Source of the DNA: Xanthomonas theicola
Lineage (GTDB): Bacteria > Pseudomonadota > Gammaproteobacteria > Xanthomonadales > Xanthomonadaceae
Reading direction: 5' to 3'
Assembly: GCF_014236795.1 (NCBI RefSeq)
Contig: NZ_CP049017.1
Location: 784,001-848,000 of the forward strand
Length of the DNA: 64,000 nucleotides
Position numbers and translations under genes: made by a program. The notes beneath the pieces were generated by a model. That model was not told the origin of the DNA. It did no database searches and saw nothing but the letters and a program-made list of their open reading frames with translations. The first letter of the stretch is position 1. Each line of letters begins with the position of its first letter. This document shows, piece after piece, positions 38,378 to 48,046 of the stretch.

Positions 38378-39049
38378 CTAGAGCACCTGCCTGGCGACCG
38401 CGACGAAGTGGCAGACGCTGCCGGCGAGCACGAACAGGTGCCAGATCGCGTGGAAGTAGCGCACCGTGTCGCGCTGGTAGAAGTAGGTGCCCAGCGTGTA
38501 GAACAGGCCGCCGGCCAGCAGCCAGCCGAGCGACCATGCCTCGACCGAGCGCAGCAGCGGCTCGATCGCGGCCACGATCAGCCAGCCCATGGCGATATAG
38601 AGGATGGTCGACAGCAGTCGGAAGCGGCCGGTGAAGAACAGCTTGAAGACCACCCCGCCCAGCGCGATGGTCCAGATCGCCGCGAACAGTCCCCAGCCCC
38701 ATGGGCCGCGCAGGCCGATCAGGGTGAACGGGGTATAGGTGCCGGCGATCAGCAGGTAGATCGCACAGTGGTCGAGCACCTGCAGCCGCGCCTTGGCGCC
38801 GGGGTGGGGGATGGCGTGATACAGCGTGGAGGCGGTGTACAACAGCAGCAGGGCGACCCCGAACACGATCGCGCCGGCGAGTTGCCAGCCGTCGCCGTAG
38901 ATCGCGGCGAGGGTGATCAGCACCGAGCTGCCGGCCAGCGCCGCGACCGCGCCCAGGCCATGGGTCACTGCGTTGGCGACTTCGTCGCGCCAGTCGGTGG
39001 AAGGCGGCGCGTCTGCGTTCACGAGCGAGGACGGCAAGTCTGCTGGCAT
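38378..39049 (-). CDS. Hemolysin III / TrhA (PAQR-like) membrane protein
   Basis: 223 residues with seven hydrophobic segments. The family marks are WRDEVANAVTHGLGAV at the start, STLYHAIPH and DHCAIYLLIAGTYTPF in the middle, and FHAIWHLFVLAGSVCHF at the end. The conserved Ser, Asp and His residues form the metal site of the PAQR superfamily. Despite the name, haemolysis is rarely shown; the family is linked to membrane lipid homeostasis. The ATG at 39049 fits the family length. Confidence 0.9.
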   Translation of the reverse strand: MPADLPSSLVNADAPPSTDWRDEVANAVTHGLGAVAALAGSSVLITLAAIYGDGWQLAGAIVFGVALLLLYTASTLYHAIPHPGAKARLQVLDHCAIYLLIAGTYTPFTLIGLRGPWGWGLFAAIWTIALGGVVFKLFFTGRFRLLSTILYIAMGWLIVAAIEPLLRSVEAWSLGWLLAGGLFYTLGTYFYQRDTVRYFHAIWHLFVLAGSVCHFVAVARQVL

Positions 39050-39118
39050 GCGCGAACGGTACTCCGATCGCGAGCGGTTCGCATCCGTGGCGCCGCCGCC
39101 GCCGTGGCGCGGGGCGCG

Positions 39119-40723
<1,605 letters not shown>

Positions 40724-40769
40724 GGGCAGCACGCCCGGCGGGCGTCATCGGAAACGGAGGAAGCCGCCG

Positions 40770-40775
40770 ATTATA
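40770..40775 (-). promoter_or_regulatory. Likely -10 box of prfC
   Basis: A perfect TATAAT on the minus strand, 47 bases before the prfC start. The best -35 (TGAACA, 40795-40800) is 19 bases away, a little wide. The box lies between flanking GGAAGCC/GGGCTTCC inverted sequences. Confidence 0.45.
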
Positions 40776-40797
40776 GCGGGCTTCCCGATGGCCCTGT

Positions 40798-42138
40798 TCA
40801 GTTCAGCAGCCAGGGGTGCGGGCGCCTGCCGGCGTGGCGTGCCACCAGGTTGTAGGCGACGACCGCACCGAGCAGCAGCAGGCTCCAGGTCTGCGCCAGC
40901 CAGTGCGGCGCCACGGCGCCGGGCAGGCCGACCTGGCCGATGCTGATTCCGCCGAGTATCGCCAGCACGAACTGCGCCACGGTCGGCAGCAGCGCCCCGC
41001 GAGGCCAGCGCATGCAGGCCAGCAGCAGGGTGCCGGCGGTCAGGGTCATCGACACGGTCAGCGGGTAATAGGCCGGCGGGGCGTGCTTCAGAGCGCCGAG
41101 CAGCCAGGACAGACCCAGCCATGGCGCCATCGCCGCGATCGCGCGCTTCAGGATCACCTGGTTGAACAGCTTGCCGGCCTGCCCGGGTGCGCCCAGGCCG
41201 GGCAGCAGCGCGCTTTCCATCAGCCCCAGGTTGCCGTGCTTGCGCAACAGCCACAGCCGTTGCAGAAACTTCACGCTGGACAGATTGGCCATGACGTTGG
41301 CCAGGATCAGCGGCAGCGTCGGCGATTGCGTGCGCAGCAGCAGGGTCGACAGCAGCACCAGCGCCGGCATGACCAGCACGGTGCCGGCCGCACTGCTGGG
41401 GGCAAAGCCCGGACCGAGCGCGAAGCGCATGGCGCGTTCCGGTCGCCGGCGCAGGTCCGAGGGGAAACTGGGGCGGGCGATCCCCTGGATCCAGACCAGA
41501 CGCCCGCCTTGCGATTCGACCGTGTGTCTGGTGGCACCGTCGCCGGGCAAGCGCTGCTGCAGGGTCATCCACAGCGGACGCAGCCAGGGCGCCAGCGCGT
41601 GGGGCGGATGCGCGCTGGCATGCCGGTATACCCACACCGTGGTCGCCAGGCAGGCCGTGGCGATGGCCAGCATCGCCGCGCGCGGGTGAGCGTCCAATGC
41701 GACGCCGACGGTGTCGTGGAAGAATCCGACGAGTAATAAAAGCAGGGTGCTGGACCATGCCGGCACGGTCGCCAGCAGCAGGCCGGCAGCCGCGCACAGC
41801 AGCAGCATCGGCGCCGATAGGCTGGGATCGCTGTCGCGCACCGCGTACAGCAGGACAGGCAGCAACACCGTGCCGGCCAGGGCCAGCGCCAATAGCTGCG
41901 CGAAGCGCGTCGCCAGGGCCGGAAAGCGGACGTGATGCGCCTGGTCGAGCAGGCTCAGCAGGCGCGCGCCGAGCCGTGCCCACAGCAGCAGCACGACCGG
42001 GCAGGTCAGCAGCAGCGGCGACGGCGGGTTGTCGACCCAGGTCAGCGCGAACGCGGCCGCGATCACCAGCGGGTACCCGCGGCCGGTCTTGCCCGATGCC
42101 GCGGACAGCACGCGCAGATCGGTCAGAAGGCGGTTCAT
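40798..42138 (-). CDS. ABC transporter membrane protein (partner of the ATPase at 42135)
   Basis: 446 residues with at least ten hydrophobic segments and no recognisable enzymatic motif. The order GntR regulator, ATPase, membrane protein is that of YtrA-type operons, in which the ABC transporter exports or senses peptides or other envelope-active compounds. The sequence is too divergent for me to name a family. The start overlaps the ATPase stop by 4 bases (ATGA), so it is translationally coupled. It ends before a palindrome that precedes prfC. Confidence 0.7.
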   Translation of the reverse strand: MNRLLTDLRVLSAASGKTGRGYPLVIAAAFALTWVDNPPSPLLLTCPVVLLLWARLGARLLSLLDQAHHVRFPALATRFAQLLALALAGTVLLPVLLYAVRDSDPSLSAPMLLLCAAAGLLLATVPAWSSTLLLLLVGFFHDTVGVALDAHPRAAMLAIATACLATTVWVYRHASAHPPHALAPWLRPLWMTLQQRLPGDGATRHTVESQGGRLVWIQGIARPSFPSDLRRRPERAMRFALGPGFAPSSAAGTVLVMPALVLLSTLLLRTQSPTLPLILANVMANLSSVKFLQRLWLLRKHGNLGLMESALLPGLGAPGQAGKLFNQVILKRAIAAMAPWLGLSWLLGALKHAPPAYYPLTVSMTLTAGTLLLACMRWPRGALLPTVAQFVLAILGGISIGQVGLPGAVAPHWLAQTWSLLLLGAVVAYNLVARHAGRRPHPWLLN

Positions 42139-43049
42139 CCGGCCACCTCGATGAACAGGTCTTCCAGGCCGAGCCGGTCGATGCGCACGCCGGGCATGCT
42201 GAGCAGGGCGGATGGTGGTTCGCTGACGTGCAGCAGCACGGCGGTGCCGCCGTCGGCGCTCCGGCGCCGCGCGAATTCGCCGCGCAGCACGGCGTCGCCC
42301 AGCAGCGCGGCGGCCGTCGCCGGCAGCGTGACCAGCAGAACGTTGTCCTTGAGCTCGTCCAGCGGCTGGTCCAGCAGCAGCCGGCCCTGGTGGAGGAAGG
42401 CCACGCGCGAGGCCACGCGTTCCAGATCGCTGACGATATGGCTGGAGAACAGCACGGTGGTGCCTTCGTCGCAGGTCTGGGTGACGATCTCGCGCATCAG
42501 GTCGCGGCGCGCCACCGGGTCCAGCGCCGAGGCCGGTTCGTCCAGCACCAGCAGCGCCGGTCGCGCGGCCAGCGCGCGCAGCAGCGCCAGGCGCTGCGCC
42601 TGGCCGGGCGAGAGCGTGCCGATGCGCTGGCGGCGGTCCAGGTCCCAGCGGCGCAGCAGGGCGTCGGCACGCGGCGCGTCCCAGTTGGGGTAGAGCTGTG
42701 TGGCGAAGGCGAGCAGTTCCTCCACGCGCATCCAGCCGAACGCCTGCGGCTGCTGCGGGACGAATCCCAGTCGGCCCTTGCGCGCATCGTCCAGGCGCAG
42801 CGCCGGGCCGCCGAACATCCGCGCCTGGCCGCGCTGCGGCTGCAGCAGGCCGAGCAGGCAGGCGAGCAGGGTGCTCTTGCCGGCGCCGTTGCGGCCGATC
42901 AGCCCGACCACCTCGCCGCGTGCCACCTGCAGGTCCACGCCCTGCAGCACCTGGCTGGCGCCGAACGCCAGGTGCAGGTCGTGCGCCGCCAGCGGCAGGT
43001 CCATGTCCAGCCCGGCCGGGTCTGCGGCCGCCATCGCCATGCTATGCAT
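42135..43049 (-). CDS. ABC transporter ATP-binding protein
   Basis: 304 residues. Walker A GRNGAGKST, signature LSPGQAQ, Walker B LLVLDEPASALDP, H-loop FSSHI. It powers the membrane protein encoded next. The ATG at 43049 has GGAGAA with 7 bases of spacing; upstream codons (MEKLAILEKLA) lie in an 18-bp tandem duplication shared with the end of the GntR gene and are probably not translated as ATPase. The GntR stop is 8 bases inside this gene. A short tail after the ATPase core (about 80 residues) is common in this group. Confidence 0.93.
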   Translation of the reverse strand: MHSMAMAAADPAGLDMDLPLAAHDLHLAFGASQVLQGVDLQVARGEVVGLIGRNGAGKSTLLACLLGLLQPQRGQARMFGGPALRLDDARKGRLGFVPQQPQAFGWMRVEELLAFATQLYPNWDAPRADALLRRWDLDRRQRIGTLSPGQAQRLALLRALAARPALLVLDEPASALDPVARRDLMREIVTQTCDEGTTVLFSSHIVSDLERVASRVAFLHQGRLLLDQPLDELKDNVLLVTLPATAAALLGDAVLRGEFARRRSADGGTAVLLHVSEPPSALLSMPGVRIDRLGLEDLFIEVAG

Positions 43050-43449
43050 CGCCAGTTTCTCCAAAATCGCCAGTTTCTCCAAACAGGTGTTCGAGACGTT
43101 CGATCACGGGGGACGCCGGCAGGCCCAGTTCGCGGCAATGCCGGACCAGTTCCTGCAGGCGGGGTTCGATCAGTTCCAGGCGCTGCCGCTGCGGCGCGGC
43201 GGCGGTCGCGGCGACCGCCATGCCGCGGCCGCGCAGGCGTTCCAGCACGCCCTCGGCCTCGAGCTGGCTGTAGGCACGCGAGACCGTCATCGGGTTGACC
43301 GCGTGGGCGGCGGCGACCTCGCGCACCGAGGGCAGGCCGTCGCCCGGGCGCAGTCGCCCGGCCGCGACCAGGCGCCGCATCTGCTCGGCGATCTGCCGGT
43401 AGATCGGCTCCGGGGCGCTGGGTTGCACATGAAGCTGGTTTGCATCCAT
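43042..43449 (-). CDS. GntR-family regulator, YtrA type
   Basis: 135 residues. A winged helix (PIYRQIAEQMRRLVAAGRLRPGDGLPSVREVAAAHAVNPMTVSRAYSQLEAEGVLERLRGRGM) is followed by a short dimerisation helix, the size of YtrA-type repressors rather than full GntR. The ATG at 43449 aligns with the family start (MDANQLHV). An AT-rich palindrome begins 1 base upstream of the start, so it probably represses its own operon. The last residues (GETGDFGETGDA) come from an 18-bp tandem duplication. Confidence 0.92.
   Translation of the reverse strand: MDANQLHVQPSAPEPIYRQIAEQMRRLVAAGRLRPGDGLPSVREVAAAHAVNPMTVSRAYSQLEAEGVLERLRGRGMAVAATAAAPQRQRLELIEPRLQELVRHCRELGLPASPVIERLEHLFGETGDFGETGDA
43046..43081. repeat. 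18-bp tandem duplication at the gntR-ABC gene junction
   Basis: ATCGCCAGTTTCTCCAAA occurs twice in a row. It supplies two GGAGAA ribosome sites on the minus strand and alters the C-terminus of GntR (GETGDF repeated) and the upstream frame of the ATPase. Confidence 0.85.
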
Positions 43450-43450
43450 G

Positions 43451-43470
43451 TGTATTAATACATCAATACA
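43451..43470. promoter_or_regulatory. Operator of the GntR/ABC operon
   Basis: TGTATTAATACA (43451-43462) is a perfect 12-bp palindrome, and the outer TGTATT and AATACA (43465-43470) form a second overlapping inverted repeat. It lies directly before the gntR start, as autoregulatory sites of YtrA-type repressors do. Confidence 0.65.
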
Positions 43471-43519
43471 CTTGGCGGATGTCAAGTCGTCAGCCGACGA
43501 GCGGCGCGCTGGCGGTAGC

Positions 43520-44458
43520 TCAGCGCGGGTCGGGGCGGGCGAAGTGCAGTTCGCCCAATGGGCCGGCCATGCGGAACGGCACCGACTCCAGGCGCAGGCC
43601 GCGATTGCGCTGGATCGCGAAATGCAGGTGCGGGCCGCTGCTCAGGCCGGTGTTGCCGGACAGGCCGAGGCGCTCGCCGCGCCGCACCGCCTGGCCGACC
43701 CGCACCTGCACGCCGCCGGCGACCAGGTGCGCGTAGATCGCCATGCTGCCGTCGGCGTGCACCACCCGCACCAGGTTGGCGGCCCGGCCCAGGCGCGGGT
43801 TGGTGCCGGACTGGCGGAAGTCGTCGTGCACCTCCATCACCACGCCCTCGCGTGCGGCCAGCACCGGGGTGGCTTCGGGCAGGGCGAAATCCAGTGCATA
43901 GGCATTGGCCGGATCGCGATGGCTGAAGGCGCCGCCGAAGCCCTGGTCGATGCGCACCGGGCGGTCGGCGAAGGGCAGCGCGTACAGCACCGCGTCGGCG
44001 TCGGCGTGGGCGCGCGGCGAGCCGGGCACCGCTTCGATGCGCAGCCGGGCGCTGGCGCCGCCGGTCTCGGTCCGGTCGCTGGGCGGATACAGGCGAGCGA
44101 CCACGCGGCGTTCGCCGGCGGCCAGTTCCACGGTCAGCGGCAGCGCGGGCACGGCGGTGAAGCCGGCGGTGTCGCCCTGCAGGCGGATCTGCACGGGGCC
44201 GCCGAGCGGATTGCCCAGCGCGACCTCGCGCAGGCCGCTGTCGCGGGCGATCACCTCCAGCCATGCCGGGGCCGGCCGTGCCGCAGGCCGCGGGGCATTC
44301 CAGCGCAGCAGCGGCTGCGCGGCCGCGCAGGTCGCCACCGCCAGCGACAGGACCACGGCAAGCCAGCGGCGGAGGGGGCGTCGGCGCACGGACAGGTGGA
44401 TCGATGGGGAGAGCGGAGTATGGCCGAGGCCGGGGATCGAAAAATCATATCGCTTCAT
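43520..44458 (-). CDS. M23-family metallopeptidase (LytM-like)
   Basis: 312 residues. A signal peptide or anchor (RRWLAVVLSLAVATCAAAQ) puts it in the envelope. The C-terminal LytM domain has the second metal motif SSGPHLHFAIQ, plus GxTGxSxGPHLH. The first motif is NAYALDFALPEATPV: the expected HxxxD His is not at its usual place (an Ala stands there, with a His earlier in FSHRD), so activity is uncertain. The family includes peptidoglycan endopeptidases and inactive activators of amidases. The ATG at 44458 starts the basic n-region. It is divergent from the riboswitch-led metX operon. Confidence 0.82.
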   Translation of the reverse strand: MKRYDFSIPGLGHTPLSPSIHLSVRRRPLRRWLAVVLSLAVATCAAAQPLLRWNAPRPAARPAPAWLEVIARDSGLREVALGNPLGGPVQIRLQGDTAGFTAVPALPLTVELAAGERRVVARLYPPSDRTETGGASARLRIEAVPGSPRAHADADAVLYALPFADRPVRIDQGFGGAFSHRDPANAYALDFALPEATPVLAAREGVVMEVHDDFRQSGTNPRLGRAANLVRVVHADGSMAIYAHLVAGGVQVRVGQAVRRGERLGLSGNTGLSSGPHLHFAIQRNRGLRLESVPFRMAGPLGELHFARPDPR

Positions 44459-44471
44459 CCGAATAAAGAGA

Positions 44472-44500
44472 TTGACACTGCAGAAAATCGCTGGCATCGT
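44472..44500 (+). promoter_or_regulatory. Possible metX promoter
   Basis: TTGACA (44472-44477) is perfect; 17 bases downstream the -10 place reads CATCGT, which is weak. It sits just before the riboswitch aptamer. Confidence 0.4.
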
Positions 44501-44504
44501 GGCG

Positions 44505-44622
44505 CCACCATCGAGACCGGCGGAGGGACAGGCCCTTTGATGCCGGGGCAGCCAGCGGACGCGCAAGCGACCGTGTCGGTGCCAAATCCTGCGGGGACCA
44601 CCGCGTCCGCCGAAAGATGGTT
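44505..44622 (+). promoter_or_regulatory. SAM-I riboswitch (S box) before metX-metB-hom
   Basis: The aptamer core is clear: GAGACCGGCGGAGGGACAGG then CCCTTTGATGCCGGGGCAGCC, and later GGTGCCAAATCCTGCGGG. P1 pairs CCATC (44508-44512) with GATGG (44616-44620). Downstream, CTCGATGG (44664-44671) is perfectly complementary to CCATCGAG (44508-44515) and could replace P1 when SAM is absent. No U-tract terminator is visible; the switch may act on translation. It lies 70 bases before metX. Confidence 0.92.
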
Positions 44623-44693
44623 CGACGCCTGCCATGCGCACGTCGAACGCGAGCTCCGCGAAGCTCGATGGCCGTTCCTCCCCGGATACCGCC

Positions 44694-45743
44694 ATGAGCC
44701 TCGTGAATACGCCCAACCGCCCCCTTGTCGCGAATGTGCCGCTCGACCGCCAGGCCGGCGCCGTCGCGTCTGCCGCCGATGGCCTGCTTGCGCTGCGCGG
44801 CGAAGCCGCGGTCGCGCTGCCGTTGCGCCACGCCGGCGTGCAGTTGCTGCGGCTGCGCTATGAACTGACCGGCCCGGCCGACGCGCCGGTGGTGTTTGTC
44901 GCCGGCGGCATCTCCGCGCACCGCCATCTCGCCGCCAATGCCAGCTTCCCGGAGAAGGGCTGGGCCGAGGGCCTGGTCGGGACCGGGCGCGCGCTGGACC
45001 CAGGCCGGCGGCGGTTGCTGGCGTTCGATTTCGTCGGCGCCGACGGCAGCCTGGACGCACCGATCGACAGCGCCGACCAGGCCGATGCCATCGCCGCGCT
45101 GCTCGACGCGCTGGGCATCGCCCGGCTGCACGGCTTCGTCGGCTACTCCTACGGCGCGCTGGTCGGCCTGCAGTTGGCGGTGCGGCATCCGCAGCGGCTG
45201 CACAAGCTGGTCGCGGTCAGCGGCGCGCACCGCGCGCACCCGTACGCCGCGGCGTGGCGCGCGCTGCAGCGCCGCGCGGTGGCGCTGGGCCAGTTGCAGT
45301 GCGCCGAGAGTCATGGACTGTCGCTGGCGCGGCAGTTCGCGATGCTCAGCTACCGCACGCCCGAGGAATTCGGCGAGCGCTTCGATGCGCCGCCGGAAGT
45401 GATCAACGGCCGCGTCCGCGTCGCCGCCGAGGACTACCTGGACGCCGCCGGCGCGCAGTACGTGGCGCGCACCCGGGTCAACGCCTACCTGCGCCTGTCC
45501 GAATCCATCGACCTGCACCGCATCGATCCGGCCGCCGTCGCCGTGCCCACCGTGGTGGTCGCGGTCGAAGGCGACCGCCTGGTGCCGCTGGCCGACCTGG
45601 TCACCCTGGTCGAAGGCCTGGGCCCGCGCGGCAGCCTGCGCGTGCTGCGCTCGCCGTACGGGCACGACGCCTTCCTGAAAGAAACCGACCGCATCGACGC
45701 GATCCTCGCCACCGCCCTTCGCCCCACCGGAGCTACCGCATGA
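44694..45743 (+). CDS. metX: Homoserine O-acyltransferase (MetX type)
   Basis: 349 residues. Alpha/beta hydrolase fold acyltransferase that activates homoserine for methionine synthesis. FVAGGISAHRHLA replaces the usual start of the oxyanion region; the nucleophile elbow is GYSYGALVGLQ; the catalytic His is in SPYGHDAFLKE. In Xanthomonadaceae this type often uses succinyl-CoA rather than acetyl-CoA; I cannot tell from motifs alone. The ATG at 44694 begins MSLVNTP; a GTG or upstream ATG would enter the riboswitch. The stop overlaps metB by 4 bases. Confidence 0.93.
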   Translation: MSLVNTPNRPLVANVPLDRQAGAVASAADGLLALRGEAAVALPLRHAGVQLLRLRYELTGPADAPVVFVAGGISAHRHLAANASFPEKGWAEGLVGTGRALDPGRRRLLAFDFVGADGSLDAPIDSADQADAIAALLDALGIARLHGFVGYSYGALVGLQLAVRHPQRLHKLVAVSGAHRAHPYAAAWRALQRRAVALGQLQCAESHGLSLARQFAMLSYRTPEEFGERFDAPPEVINGRVRVAAEDYLDAAGAQYVARTRVNAYLRLSESIDLHRIDPAAVAVPTVVVAVEGDRLVPLADLVTLVEGLGPRGSLRVLRSPYGHDAFLKETDRIDAILATALRPTGATA

Positions 45744-46957
45744 GCACTGCCCACGACAACGATCCGCGCTGCAGCGCCGCCACCGCCGCGGTGCGCGCCG
45801 GCATCGACCGCGATACCGCTCATGGCGCGGTGACCCCGCCGATCGTGCTGTCGTCGAACTTCAGCTTCGATGGCTTCGGCAACAAGCGGCAGTACGACTA
45901 CACCCGCAGCGGCAATCCCACCCGCGACCTACTCGGCGAGGCGTTGGCGGACCTGGAAGGCGGCGCCGGCGGCGTGGTCACCGCCACCGGCATGGGCGCG
46001 ATCAATCTGGTGCTCAACGCGCTGCTGCAGCCGGGCGACACGCTGGTGGTGCCGCACGATGCGTACGGCGGCAGCTGGCGCCTGTTCAACGCGCTGGCCA
46101 AGAAGGGCCATTTCGCGCTGATCACCGCCGACCTGACCGATCCGCGCTCGCTGGCCGAGGCGCTGGCGCAGTCGCCGCGGCTGGTGCTGATCGAGACCCC
46201 GTCCAACCCGCTGCTGCGCATCACCGACCTGCGCTTCGTCATCGATGCCGCGCACAAGGCCGGTGCGCTGGCGGTGGTCGACAACACGTTTCTGTCGCCG
46301 GCGCTGCAGAAGCCGATCGCGTTCGGCGCCGACATCGTCGTCCACTCCACCACCAAGTACGTCAACGGCCACAGCGACGTGGTCGGCGGCGCGGTGGTCG
46401 CCGCCGATGCCGAACTGCACCAGCAACTGGTGTGGTGGGCGAACGCGCTCGGCCTGACCGGTTCGCCGTTCGACGCGTTCCTGACCCTGCGCGGGCTGCG
46501 TACGCTGGATGCGCGGCTACGCGTGCACCAGGAGAATGCGCAGGCGGTGGTGGCCCTGCTCGACGGCCACGCCGCGGTCGACCAGGTGTACTACCCGGGG
46601 CTGGCCGCGCATCCGGGCCACGCGGTCGCGGCGCGGCAGCAGCAGGGCTTCGGCGCGATGATCAGTTTCGAGCTGGCCGGCGGCGAGGCGCAGGTGCGCG
46701 CCTTCGTCGATGGCCTGCGCTACTTCACCCTGGCCGAGTCGCTGGGCGGGGTCGAGAGCCTGGTTGCGCATCCGGCCTCGATGACGCATGCGGCGATGAG
46801 TGCCGAAGCGCGCGCCCATGCCGGCATCGGCGATGGCCTGCTGCGGCTGTCGGTGGGCATCGAATCCAGCGATGACCTGGTCGCCGACCTGCAGGCCGGC
46901 CTGCTGCGCGCGCAGCAGGCCGGCGAGGCGGCGGCGCGCAAACAGGTGGACGCGTGA
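45740..46957 (+). CDS. metB: Cystathionine gamma-synthase / O-acylhomoserine sulfhydrylase-type enzyme
   Basis: 405 residues. PLP enzyme of the Cys/Met metabolism family. The Schiff-base Lys is Lys206 in VVHSTTKYVNGHSDVVGG. SNFSFDGFG...YDYTRSGNPTRDLL and HDAYGGSWRLF are substrate and PLP contacts. It joins activated homoserine with cysteine (or sulfide). The start overlaps metX by 4 bases and the stop overlaps hom, so all three are translationally linked under the SAM riboswitch. Confidence 0.94.
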   Translation: MSTAHDNDPRCSAATAAVRAGIDRDTAHGAVTPPIVLSSNFSFDGFGNKRQYDYTRSGNPTRDLLGEALADLEGGAGGVVTATGMGAINLVLNALLQPGDTLVVPHDAYGGSWRLFNALAKKGHFALITADLTDPRSLAEALAQSPRLVLIETPSNPLLRITDLRFVIDAAHKAGALAVVDNTFLSPALQKPIAFGADIVVHSTTKYVNGHSDVVGGAVVAADAELHQQLVWWANALGLTGSPFDAFLTLRGLRTLDARLRVHQENAQAVVALLDGHAAVDQVYYPGLAAHPGHAVAARQQQGFGAMISFELAGGEAQVRAFVDGLRYFTLAESLGGVESLVAHPASMTHAAMSAEARAHAGIGDGLLRLSVGIESSDDLVADLQAGLLRAQQAGEAAARKQVDA

Positions 46958-48039
46958 GCAGCGCCGCCGCCGCTGCAGGGGTGCCGGCGCAGGCGCGCTC
47001 GGCCGGTACGGTGGCGCCGCGGCTGGGTCTGCTCGGCACCGGCACGGTGGGCCGCGCGTTCGTCGCGCGCTACCAGGTGTTGCAGCAGCGTCGCCCGGGC
47101 TTGCCGGCCTTCGCCTGGCTGGCCAATTCGCGCACGCTGCAGGATTGCCGGCCCGCGCCGGACCGGGCGCTGGCCACGGCCAATGCCGCCGCACGCGGCG
47201 CCGGCGGCGCACAGGTGTCCGCCGACCTGCGTGCCGGCGACATCGTGGTCGACGCCACCGCCAGCGATGCGGTGGCGCAGCGGCATGCCGAGTGGCTGGC
47301 GCGTGGGGTGCACGTGGTCACCGCGAACAAGCTCGGACAGGGCGCGGCCCTGGCGCGCGCCGAGCAGATCCATGCCGCGCGGCATGCTGCCGGCGCGCAC
47401 TACGGCGACAGCGCCACGGTCGGCGCGGGTCTGCCGTTGCTGAGCAGCCTGCGCGCGCTGGCCGCCGGCGGCGACTGCATCCATGCGGTGGAAGGCGTGC
47501 TGTCCGGCTCGCTGGCGTGGCTGTTGCATCGCCACGACGGCAGCCGCGACTTTTCCGAGTGCGTGCGCGAGGCCGCGGCGGCCGGCTATACCGAGCCCGA
47601 TCCGCGCGAGGACCTGTCCGGCGAGGACGTGCGCCGCAAGCTGCTGATCCTGGCGCGCGCCGCCGGACTGCCGCTGCGCGCCGAGCAGGTGCAGGTCGCC
47701 TCGCTGCTGCCGGCGGCATTGGCCGCCGCGCCGCCGCAGGACGTGGATGCCGCGCTGTCGGCGCTGGATGCGCCGCTTGCGGCACGCCTGGCGCAGGCGC
47801 GCGCGAACGGCGCTTGCCTGCGTTTCGTCGGCCGCTTCGATGCGCACGGGGCTTCGGTGGGATTGCGCGAACTGCCGCTGGCGCATCCGCTGGCCAGCGG
47901 CGCCGGGACCGACAACCGCGTCGCCATCCACAGCGACCGCTATCTGCGGCAGCCGCTGTTGATCCAGGGTCCGGGCGCCGGCGCCGAGGTGACCGCGGCG
48001 GCCCTGCTCGACGACGTGTTGCGGATCGCGGTGCGCTGA
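46954..48039 (+). CDS. hom: Homoserine dehydrogenase
   Basis: 361 residues, single-function type. It reduces aspartate semialdehyde to homoserine. The NAD(P) motif is LGLLGTGTVGRAFV, followed by VDATASDAVAQRH and VTANK(L). The catalytic region KEGxxxxxNK is represented by AVEGVLSGSLAWLL and PREDLSGEDVRRKLLILARAAG. The C-terminal ACT domain is absent. The GTG start overlaps the metB stop (GTGA). Its place after metX-metB supplies homoserine for the same pathway. The ThrA-type fusion is not present here. Confidence 0.92.
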   Translation: MSSAAAAAGVPAQARSAGTVAPRLGLLGTGTVGRAFVARYQVLQQRRPGLPAFAWLANSRTLQDCRPAPDRALATANAAARGAGGAQVSADLRAGDIVVDATASDAVAQRHAEWLARGVHVVTANKLGQGAALARAEQIHAARHAAGAHYGDSATVGAGLPLLSSLRALAAGGDCIHAVEGVLSGSLAWLLHRHDGSRDFSECVREAAAAGYTEPDPREDLSGEDVRRKLLILARAAGLPLRAEQVQVASLLPAALAAAPPQDVDAALSALDAPLAARLAQARANGACLRFVGRFDAHGASVGLRELPLAHPLASGAGTDNRVAIHSDRYLRQPLLIQGPGAGAEVTAAALLDDVLRIAVR

Positions 48040-48046
48040 CGCGCCG

